Shown piece by piece: positions 9,193 through 17,300 of a DNA stretch of 51,710 nucleotides. Source of the stretch: Chloroflexi bacterium UBA4730 (GTDB lineage Bacteria; Chloroflexota; Limnocylindria; P2-11E). The notes below the pieces were generated by a model, which saw nothing but the letters and a program-made list of their open reading frames with translations, had not been told where the DNA came from and did not search any database. Every line of letters begins with the position of its first letter. Position 1 is the first letter of the stretch. The DNA lies in NCBI GenBank assembly GCA_002404155.1, contig DHJC01000044.1:70384-122093 (forward strand). The letters are read 5' to 3'. The position numbers and the translations under genes were made by a program.

Positions 9193-10128
9193 CTAGCGCT
9201 TCGGCGCGCTCGCCGCTTCGCGCAGCACCACGAAGCGCTCCGCCCGTTCTCCGCGCCGCACCAGAATCACCGAGACCGCGCGCCCGATCCGGTCGTCGGT
9301 GAGCACGGCCTGCAGGCGCGAGAGCGTCGGCACCGGCTCACCGTCGACAGCGACGATCACGTCGCCGGCCTTGACGCCTCCGAGGTCCGCGGGCGAGCCC
9401 GACGTGACCTCGACCACGCGGATGCCGGCGAGCGGCACCCCGAGCGCGCTCGCGAGGCCGCGGCCGAGCGGCGTCGCGGCGCCGGCGATGCCAAGCAACG
9501 CACGGCGGATGCGGCCATCGCGGATGAGCGCGCCGGCGACGCGCCGCGCGGTCGCGGCAGGGATCGCGAAGCAGATGCCCTGGGCGTTCGGGATGATGGC
9601 GGTGTTCACGCCGACCACCAAAGAGCGCGTATCGACGAGCGGGCCGCCCGAGTTCCCGGGATTCAGCGCAGCGTCGGTCTGAATGATGTTCTCGATGAGC
9701 CGGCCATCGCGCGCGTGCAGCGAACGGCCAACGGCGCTCACGACCCCGGTCGTGACCGTCGACTGGAAGCCCAATGGATCACCGATCGCGATGACGAGCT
9801 GGCCGACCCGCAGGGCCTCGGAGTCGCCGAGCGTCGCCGCCGGCAGCGTCGAGGCGTTGAGGGCGCGGATGACGGCGAGGTCGGTGCTCGGGTCGGAGCC
9901 GGCGATCTCGGCGGCGAGCTCCGTTCCGTCGTGCAGCGTGATGCGCGGCGGGTGGCCGCCGTCGACGACGTGCGCGTTCGTGAGGACGAAGCCGTCCGGC
10001 GCGATGACGAAGCCGCTGGCGGCTCCACGGCCAGAGCCGACGTGAACGACCGAGGTCCCGACGCGCTCGACGACCGACACGACCGCCGCCGAGAACGCGT
10101 CGAGGATCTCCGGTCCGGTCTCGATCAT
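9193..10128 (-). CDS. Trypsin-like serine protease with PDZ domain (HtrA/DegP type), apparently without export signal
   Basis: The 311-residue protein has the full catalytic triad of the S1C family: H53 in TNAHV, D83 in DPSTDLAVI and S160 in NPGNSGGPLV. A PDZ domain follows at about 215-300 (GSPADLGGVKAGDVIVAVDG). The start MIETGPEIL leads straight into the protease domain. No signal peptide or membrane anchor is visible, unlike most HtrA proteins, which implies a cytoplasmic enzyme if the start is right. Its start lies 6 bp from the stop of the upstream 168-residue protein, so they likely form an operon. Confidence 0.9.
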   Translation of the reverse strand: MIETGPEILDAFSAAVVSVVERVGTSVVHVGSGRGAASGFVIAPDGFVLTNAHVVDGGHPPRITLHDGTELAAEIAGSDPSTDLAVIRALNASTLPAATLGDSEALRVGQLVIAIGDPLGFQSTVTTGVVSAVGRSLHARDGRLIENIIQTDAALNPGNSGGPLVDTRSLVVGVNTAIIPNAQGICFAIPAATARRVAGALIRDGRIRRALLGIAGAATPLGRGLASALGVPLAGIRVVEVTSGSPADLGGVKAGDVIVAVDGEPVPTLSRLQAVLTDDRIGRAVSVILVRRGERAERFVVLREAASAPKR

Positions 10129-10134
10129 GGGTCG

Positions 10135-10641
10135 CTAGTTGAGCGGGCCGCCGGAGCGGACCTGGGCGACCTTGGACATCGCCTCGCGAAGCTCCTTGAG
10201 CCAGTCGCTCTCGTGCTGCTCGACCAGCCGGATGCACCACGCGACCGCTTCACTGCGGCTGCGCGCGACGCCGGCGTCGACGAGCGAGTCGAGGACCATG
10301 CGCTCCTTCTGACGAAGTCGCGTCATGACCGGGAGAGAGAGGTGCGTGAACAGGAACGTCTTGTCGCCGTACTTCACGCCCCAAGAGATCGGACGGCCGA
10401 AGCGCCGCTCGGCCTCGTTCGAGATCTGCATGCGCTTTTCGCGGGTGTCCTCGCGGTGCTGCTTGATGCGGCCGGCGCCCGCCGCCTTCTGCGCGTCGTC
10501 GTTGCCTTCGACCTTCGCCTGCTTCAGCGTGCCGACCACGAGGATCTCCTCGCGGTCCGCGGTCACCTCGGCTGATCCCTCGTACCAGTCGGCGGGCACG
10601 CGTCCCGCCACCCAGCCCTTGATCTCGTCCAATTCGGCCAC
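10135..10641 (-). CDS. Conserved-looking hypothetical protein with a possible ribbon-helix-helix C-terminal half
   Basis: I do not recognise a named family for this 168-residue protein. Residues 1-60 contain a beta-rich stretch (EEILVVGTLKQAKVEG). Residues 60-90 are charged and helical. Residues 105-150 (TRLRQKERMVLDSLVDAGV, then SRSEAVAWCIRLV) resemble a MetJ/Arc-type ribbon-helix-helix. The start is GTG at 10641 with AAGGAG 7 nt upstream and a good promoter. It lies 6 bp upstream of the HtrA-like protease gene, suggesting a shared transcript and perhaps a role in controlling it, which is inference. Confidence 0.7.
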   Translation of the reverse strand: MAELDEIKGWVAGRVPADWYEGSAEVTADREEILVVGTLKQAKVEGNDDAQKAAGAGRIKQHREDTREKRMQISNEAERRFGRPISWGVKYGDKTFLFTHLSLPVMTRLRQKERMVLDSLVDAGVARSRSEAVAWCIRLVEQHESDWLKELREAMSKVAQVRSGGPLN

Positions 10642-10662
10642 TTCCCGCTCCTTCCGTCCGGA

Positions 10663-10691
10663 TAATTACACTGAAAGCCAGATTACTGCAA
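10663..10691 (-). promoter_or_regulatory. Sigma-70-type promoter for the 168-residue protein/HtrA operon
   Basis: On the minus strand TTGCAG (10691-10686) and TAATTA (10668-10663) are separated by exactly 17 bp, in an AT-rich patch that stands out from the surrounding high-GC DNA. The -10 lies 21 bp upstream of the GTG start. Confidence 0.55.
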
Positions 10692-10831
10692 CCGGAACTG
10701 GATGCGTAGATCAGGCGCCGCGATCGGCATCGCGAACCACCTTCAGATCCTTCACGAACGGTCCCTCTGCGCCGTACCTGTCCCAGGCTCGTGCGCGGAG
10801 GTGGAGTGGTGAATCCTCTACCCTCGCTGAC

Positions 10832-12539
10832 GTGTCCTCGCGCCTGGAATCGCTGCTCGATCGACCGTGGCGGATCGTCCTTCTCGTAGCGGTGTTCGCG
10901 GCGCTTCCCATCCTCGTGCTCGGCGAGCTCTCGGCGAGCGACACGCGATCCCGCAGTCAGCAACAGAGCCTTGGCGCCGACACCCACGCTGCACAACGTG
11001 CCGCGGACATCGTCGACGCCCGCGCGCGCGAGCTCCTCAACGGCCTCCGGTCCGTGGCTCCGAACCCGGAGCTCGTCCACCTGATGAGCCAACCGTTGTC
11101 GGACGCGTCGCTCGACGTGCTTCAGACGCAGCTCCGCGACTTCCGCCTGGCGCTCGGGACCGACGTGCGACAGCTCGCGGCGCTCGATCTTGTCGGCACC
11201 GTCCGCGCCGTGAGTCCCACCGACCCCGCGCTGCTCGGTACGATCCACGCCGCTCATGCGATACCGATCTTCAACGAGACGAATGCCGCGATGCGGAACT
11301 TCGGCGAGGCGCGCTACGACGCGGCCGGACACCCGGTCCTCGATGTCGCCGCGTACGACGTCCTTCCGGAACAGCGACTGCCGGCGTACGTCCTCGCGGC
11401 CGAGCTCGACCTCCAGACGGCGCTGCAGGCGCCGCTCGAGGGAGGGATCGCGGATCTCTACCTCATCGACGCGAAGGGCCGCTTGATCTGGCGCGCGGTC
11501 GCGGCCGCTGCCCAACAGGACATCGCGACCGGAACGGCGCTGGCGCCGCTGGCCACCGGGCGGGACGTCGCCCTCATCGGTGATGATCCCATCAGCGGCG
11601 GCCAGCGGCTGCTCGCGAGCGCCCCGGTCCGGCAGCTCGGCTGGTACGTCGTCGCGGTGGAGCGCGGTGGGCCAGCCGGAGTTGGACCAGGTACTCGGCC
11701 AGCTGTTGGTGAGCAGGATCGTCCTCGTCGTGGTGCTGCTCGGAGGCGGCCTTCTGCTCGCTCGCGCCGCGAGCCAGGTGGCGCGCCGGCGGCGAGACCT
11801 CGCGCTCGCGAACGCCCAGCTCGATCGGGCGAATCACGCAAAGTCCGACTTCCTGGCGAACATGAGCCACGAGCTACGCACCCCGCTCAACGCGATCATC
11901 GGCTTCTCCGAGGTGCTGGGCCAGCGCTATTTCGGCGAGCTGAACGAGAAGCAGGACGAGTACGTGCGCGACATCCTCGCCTCCGGCCAGCATCAGCTCG
12001 CGCTGATCAACGACATCCTCGACCTCTCGAAGGTGGAGGCCGGGCGGATGGAGCTACAAGTTTCGGCGTTCTCGCTCGTCGCCGCGGTCGACGTCGGCCT
12101 GACGATGATCCGCGAGCGCGCCTCCCTGAAGGAGATCGCGCTCGTGTCTGACATCGAGCCGAGCGTCGATCGCATCACCGCGGACGAGCGCAAGATCAAG
12201 CAGGTCCTCTTCAACCTGCTGTCCAACGCCGTGAAGTTCACCCCGATCGGAGGCGCGATCACGCTGCTGGCGCGTCCTGGCGCCGCGGGAATCGTGATCT
12301 CGGTGCAGGATACGGGCGTCGGCATCGCGCCAGAGGACCAGGCGCGGGTCTTCGAGGAATTCCAGCAGGCGCGATCAGGTCAACGGGAGGAGGCGAGCAC
12401 GGGTCTCGGACTCACGCTCGCCAGGAAATTCGTCGAGCTCCACGGCGGACGCATCTGGGTCGAGAGCGAAGTCGGAACGGGCAGCACCTTCCTGTTCACG
12501 CTCCCGGTGGCGCCTCCCGCCGCTCCGGCCCGCGAATGA
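10832..12539 (+). pseudogene. Membrane sensor histidine kinase, interrupted by a +1 frameshift
   Basis: The first part (GTG at 10832 to about 11668) encodes an N-terminal membrane helix (IVLLVAVFAALPILVLG) and an extracytoplasmic sensor of about 250 residues. The second part, in the next frame, encodes a second membrane helix (IVLVVVLLGGGLLLA), an H-box (FLANMSHELRTPLNAIIGF), an N-box (NLLSNAVKFT), a G1 box (DTGVGIAPED) and a G2 box (GLGLTLARKFVELHGG). The total span is 3n+1 nt, so one extra base in the G-rich stretch 11664-11672 restores a single kinase of about 568 residues. No response regulator is adjacent. It could be a genuine pseudogene or an assembly indel; all catalytic motifs are otherwise intact. 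Confidence 0.85.
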
Positions 12540-12619
12540 GCTTGGACTGCTTTCGGCCCACGCGGGTTTCCACAGCTTCGTGAGCCATCTCCGGGTAGCC
12601 CTGCTCGTCCAACGCGGCG

Positions 12620-12856
12620 TTAGCGAACGCGCGGACGAGGAACGGGCACGGCGGCCTTCGACGGCGGGAGCGCGACGAGCAGCTCGAGCGAGGCGCGGCT
12701 GACCGCGTCGACGGCGGACTCGAAGACATCCGCGTTCTTCGCCGTCGGCTCCTGCACGCCACTCACCTTGCGGACGAACTGCCGGGCCGCGGCCCGGATC
12801 TCGTCCTCGCCGGCGACGCCTTCGATCGTGCGCAGTCGCTTGATGCTCCGGCACAT
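12620..12856 (-). CDS. DUF2277 family small protein
   Basis: The 78-residue protein begins MCRSIKRLRTIEG and continues with an AARQFVRKVSGVQEP helix, the hallmark start of the DUF2277 family as I remember it. The function is unknown. The start is ATG at 12856 with AAGGAG 8 nt upstream. The last ~12 residues (PSKAAVPVPRPRVR) look less conserved and basic. It lies just downstream of the duplicated-unit protein on the same strand, 15 bp apart, suggesting co-transcription. Confidence 0.75.
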   Translation of the reverse strand: MCRSIKRLRTIEGVAGEDEIRAAARQFVRKVSGVQEPTAKNADVFESAVDAVSRASLELLVALPPSKAAVPVPRPRVR

Positions 12857-12871
12857 TGTTCGATCTCCTTC

Positions 12872-13336
12872 TTACGCGAGCGGCAGGCGGATGCCACTTT
12901 CGGGCAGCGTGTCGGTCGGCTCGAGCAATCGGACGTGCGGCCCGTTCCCGAGCGCGAAACGGAGCTCGTGGCCGTCGCTGAATCGGACCCACGCATCGCC
13001 ATGACCGTGGGCGAGGCGTCCGAGCCAGGAGCGGATGCCCTGCGGCTCGGGCCCATACGACGTCACGTCGCCTTCGCGGACCGGTACCGCCTCGACGTTC
13101 GAGCCGAGCGTGAGCTCGGCGCCGACCGGGGTCGCGCGGATCCGCTTCAGCTCGTCGCGGCGGAAGCCGAGGATCTCGTCCTCGCCGAGCCGGATGATCC
13201 AGCGGCCGTCGGCGGAGGCGAACACCGCGCCCAGCCACGCGCGGAATCCCTCGATCTCCGGCCCGAAGGCGGTCACCTCGTCGAGCGGGAACTCGACCGG
13301 GTCGCCCTGCGGGAACGTGAGCCGAGCGCGGGTCAT
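12872..13336 (-). CDS. Hypothetical protein built of two copies of a ~55-residue unit
   Basis: I do not recognise a family for this 154-residue protein. It contains an internal duplication. The first unit (about residues 20-75) has VTAFGPEIEGFRAWLGAVF, then a RWIIRLGEDEILGF strand. The second unit (about 88-140) has VTSYGPEPQGIRSWLGRLA, then an AWVRFSDGHELRF strand. Each unit looks like a helix followed by a beta hairpin. The start is ATG at 13336, overlapping the stop of a tiny upstream ORF as ATGA. It is followed by DUF2277. Confidence 0.7.
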   Translation of the reverse strand: MTRARLTFPQGDPVEFPLDEVTAFGPEIEGFRAWLGAVFASADGRWIIRLGEDEILGFRRDELKRIRATPVGAELTLGSNVEAVPVREGDVTSYGPEPQGIRSWLGRLAHGHGDAWVRFSDGHELRFALGNGPHVRLLEPTDTLPESGIRLPLA

Positions 13337-13482
13337 CGCGTCGATACTCCCACGAGATGGACAAGCGCAGGGTCTCGACGGCGCCGGCGACGTACGCGGC
13401 CAATCGAGCCAGCGGGCGGCCGCGGCACACCCCCGTCGGCGACGGTCTGCGCGGCGACGAATTCTGGATCGTCGCCGATCAC
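13333..13482 (-). CDS. Tiny ORF translationally coupled to the duplicated-unit protein
   Basis: This 49-codon ORF starts with GTG at 13482, preceded at optimal distance by GGAGGAG. It ends in TGA overlapping the next ATG (ATGA at 13333-13336). The signal and coupling argue that it is translated. The product (VIGDDPEFVAAQTVADGG, then a basic Arg run) is not recognised. Reading the middle in the neighbouring frame gives a more protein-like amphipathic segment (LARLAAYVAGAVETLRLSI), so a frameshift inside this gene is possible. Confidence 0.45.
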   Translation of the reverse strand: MIGDDPEFVAAQTVADGGVPRPPAGSIGRVRRRRRRDPALVHLVGVSTR

Positions 13483-13526
13483 GGCGTCTCCTCCATTTCC
13501 GTGAAGAACATCCGGCACGACAGTGC

Positions 13527-14354
13527 TCACGGCGCGGGTCGCGCTCGACCCGCCTGGCACGACGGGCAGTAGTAGGTAGCGCGGCCGGCGTCGCCCTGAC
13601 GGCGCAGCGCGATCGTCGACCCACAGACCCGGCACGGCTTGCCCGCGCGGTCGTACACCCAGAGCTCCTCGCCACGGCGCGCATCGAGGCGGGTCGTCCG
13701 GGGCCAGGCACCCGTCCGATTTGCGCGAAGCTGATCGCGCGACTCGACGATGAGCTCCCGCAGCCCGTCATCGCTAAGCTCGTGGACCTCGGCGAACGGA
13801 GAGATGCGTCGGATGAAGAGGACCTCCGACTTGTACACGTTGCCGACCCCCGTGAAGGCGCGCTGATCCATGATCGCTACACCGATCGGTGCGTCCGCTC
13901 GCGCGCGCAGCCGTGCGAGCGCGGCGTCCTCGTCGAAGTCATCGGCCATCGCGTCCGGCCCGAGGGAACGCATCCACGGATGCCGCGCGAGCTCCGGGTC
14001 GGTGAGCAGCTCGACCGTCGGCGCGTCGAAGCATGGCGCGACGAAGTCCGCGGTCTCGATGACCGCACGCGCGCGCGAGGCACCGCGCCACCACCGCTCG
14101 CCGGGACGGTAGATGTGCCACTGCCCCTCCATGTGCATGTGGCTGTGCAGCACGAGGTCCGCCGCGCCGTCCGCGTGAAATCGCATGAGCAGATGTTTGC
14201 CGTACGGGTCGATCGCGGTGACCGTCCGCCCGATGACGCCCGCCGCCCGGGCGGCGACCGCGGGGATGTCCGAGCGGAAGCCAGTGACCACCTTGCCGCC
14301 GATCGCGCGCCGCAATCCGGTGGCGGCGCGGAAGATCGTGTCGCCCTCGGGCAT
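13527..14354 (-). CDS. Formamidopyrimidine-DNA glycosylase/endonuclease VIII family (Nei2-like)
   Basis: This bifunctional base-excision glycosylase/AP lyase acts on oxidised bases. In 275 residues, it begins MPEGDT with catalytic P2 and E3 (after Met removal). The GD following PE is the form seen in Nei rather than Fpg. The H2TH region is central. A C-terminal zinc finger has C241, C244, C263 and C266. The gene starts 9 bp after the lhr stop and is clearly in the same operon, matching the lhr-nei adjacency known in mycobacteria (Rv3296-Rv3297). Confidence 0.9.
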   Translation of the reverse strand: MPEGDTIFRAATGLRRAIGGKVVTGFRSDIPAVAARAAGVIGRTVTAIDPYGKHLLMRFHADGAADLVLHSHMHMEGQWHIYRPGERWWRGASRARAVIETADFVAPCFDAPTVELLTDPELARHPWMRSLGPDAMADDFDEDAALARLRARADAPIGVAIMDQRAFTGVGNVYKSEVLFIRRISPFAEVHELSDDGLRELIVESRDQLRANRTGAWPRTTRLDARRGEELWVYDRAGKPCRVCGSTIALRRQGDAGRATYYCPSCQAGRARPAP

Positions 14355-14363
14355 CAGCCCCCT

Positions 14364-17300
14364 CTAAAAGAGGGGGCGGCGGAGCAAGCCCTGCGCCGTG
14401 TCAACGAAACCGTTCGCACGGAAGGCCTCGGCCATCCGCGAGCCGCGCGCCTCGACCCCGTCGACGGTCTCGACGAAGAGCAGCGTGCGCCGGGCGGCCG
14501 GGGCGCGGCTATCGAGGAAGCGGGCCTGCAGGAGTGCGGCGAGGCGCTTGGCGACGAGATCGCGCACGAGCGCAGGATCGCGGTCGATCGGCGGATCGAA
14601 GGTCAGGAGCTCGCGCTCCCCCTTCGCGACCCACGCCGCGAGCGCGCCGTCGACGAGGATCACCGAGGCGCCCGCGACCCGCATCGGGCGGCGCGCGACC
14701 TCGGCCCGCTCGGGCCACGGGAGCGCCGCGCCGTACGGGTTCGCCGGATCCGTCGCGGCCAGCTGGGTCACGACCGGATCGGAGGCAGGCTCGCGGACGG
14801 CGCGAAGCCGCTCGACGGCGATCGGCAGCGCGAACTGCGTGGCACCACGCCCGGCGACGAAGTGCCCGCGACGCACGCGACCGGCGTCCTCCATCGCCTT
14901 GAGCACGCCGTACACGGACGTGAATCCGCCGCTCAGCTCCTCGGCCTGGACCGCCTCGCGCGTGAGCACCCCATGTCGGTCCAGCAGCTGCCGCACGCGC
15001 GCGTGCAGTCGCTCCGTCGGAGACGACTCGATCGCATACGACGACACGAGCGACCATCTGCCAGCAGCCTCCGGTGGCGTATCGACGGTACGCGGCGTAG
15101 GGCGCGAGCCCGAGGCGGTGAGGGGGCGGGGGGTGGCCTCTCGCGAGGGAGCCTCGACGGCGGTGATGTCATGCCCGTGAATGAGGTCCCGAGAGAGAGG
15201 CCGCCTCCCGCCCAACGCACGCGCACGCGACCGCGACGGCCTGAGGTAGCTCCGAAGAGGCGCGAGGGTGTCGTTCGTCACCTCGCCGGACCAGACCAGG
15301 TCCCACAGCGCGTCGAGCACGTCGGGCACGAAGCCGCTACCGCTCGCCGCGACGAGCGTGGGAAAGAAGGACGCCCCGCGTTCGCCGAGATGGGCGCGGA
15401 TCCGCTCGTGGAGCTCGCCAGCGGAGCGCTCCCCGGTCGGCTCGATGAGCATCGCGTGCGCCGTCGGATAGAGGGAGACCCGGCCATCGCGGGAGCCGCT
15501 GGATCCCCGCCCGACCCAGACGACGCTCCCCGACGCGGTGAGTGCGTCGAGATCGTGCGGGTCGTAATCCGCGACGCGGGCGCGCAGCATCGACTCGAGC
15601 TCCGACGCCGGCAGCGCCACCCCGGACAGCTGCTCGAGGGTCTCGAACAGCGCGCGCGGGCCACGCCGCGGGACGTCAAGCGCGTGCCAGGTTGTAGCGA
15701 ATCGGGCGAGGGCCGGCTGTTCCACGGGCTCGACCTCGTGCCGTAGGCGCGCGAGCGACCGCTGGCGGAGCGTGCGGAGCACGCCGGCATCGGCCCATTC
15801 CGTGCCGGTGCCGCCGGGCCGGAACGCGCCCTCGACCACCCGCCCGGTCGCCCCCAGGAGGTGCAGCGCGTCGCGGATGACGGCCTCGCCGACCCCGAAT
15901 CGCTGCGCCGCGTCGATCGCGCGGAACGGGCCATGGGTCCGGGCGTACCGCGCGACCAGGTCGCCGATCGGGTCGCTGACCGCCGAGAGGAGCGACGTAG
16001 GAAGCCCCTGCGGCAGCGGCACGCCGATCGCGTCGCGGAATCGGGCGACGTCCTCGACGGCGACGAACCGCTCGTCGCCGCCGATGCGCAGGCCGACGAT
16101 GCGGCGGTCGCGTTCGAGCGTCGCGATCCACGAGGCCGCGTTCGCGCCATCGGTTGACCGCGCGAGGATCTCGAACGCGGTGAGATCGCCGAGCCGCAGC
16201 AGCATGTCGTGGACGCCGTCAGCGTGCCTCGCCGCGCGCTCGGGCGTCAGATGCTGCAGCTGGAGCTCGAGCTCGCCGAGCGCATCCGCGTCGAGGAGCT
16301 CCCGGAGCTCGACCTCGCCCAGCAGCTCTCGCAGCTGCGCCGGATCCACGAGCAGCGCCTGCGCCCGGCGTTCCGCCAGGGGCGCATCGCCCTCGTAGAT
16401 GAAGTTCGCGACGTAGTTGAACAGGAGCGACGACGCGAACGGCGACGGGGTCCGCGTGTCGACGGTCACGACCCGGATGGCCCGGTCGCGGATGGCCCGC
16501 AGGATCTCGTCGAACGCGGGCATCTCGAACACGTCCTGCAGGCACTCGCGATATGTCTCGAGCACGATGGGGAACGACCCATATTTCGCCGTCGTCTGCA
16601 ACAGATCCGCGGCCCGCTTGCGCTGCTGCCACAGCGGCGCACGCTGCCCGGGGAACCGGCGCGGCAGCAACAGCGCGCGCTGCGCGGCCTCGCGGAAACG
16701 CGAGGCGAAGAGCGCGTTCACCGGAGCGCCCAGGGTCTCATTGCGGGCGCCGCCACCACCGATGCCGAGCTGGCGCATGACGAGGTCCTGCGCATCCTCC
16801 GGCTCGGGGATGAGGAGCTCGACCGGCGGCGGCTCCGCCGCTTCGGGGAATCGCACGACGATCCCGTCGTCGGTGTACAGGATGTCGGTGTCGTGACCGG
16901 TGCGCTCGCGGACCAGCGCGCCGATGGCCATCGCCCACGGCGCGTGGACCCGCCCGCCGAAGTGGCTGAGGATGCAGACCCGCCAGTCGCCGAGCTCGTC
17001 CACGTAGCGCTCGATGACGATTGTCCGGTCGTCGGGGACGGTCCCGATCGCGGTCTCCTGGTCCTGCAGATAGCGGAGCAGGTTGCGCGCGGCGTTCTCG
17101 GTGAGCTTGTGCTGCTCGACGAGACGTGTTTCCCCCGCGGCCCGTGATTCGGCGCGGAGCGTCCGGACGAGCGACCCGATCGCGCGCCCGAACTCGAGCG
17201 GCCGGCTGGGGTTCTCTCCGTGCCAGAACGGCATCTTGCCCGGCACACCCGGCGCGGGCGACACGAGCACGCGGTCGTGCGTGATCTCCTCGACCCGCCA

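Noticed and set aside
13035..15746. 903-codon open frame on the plus strand opposite nei and lhr
   Set aside because: It is an antisense shadow of high-GC codon bias: Arg/Asp/Ala-rich, no motifs and no ribosome binding site. The minus strand carries unmistakable Nei and Lhr motifs.
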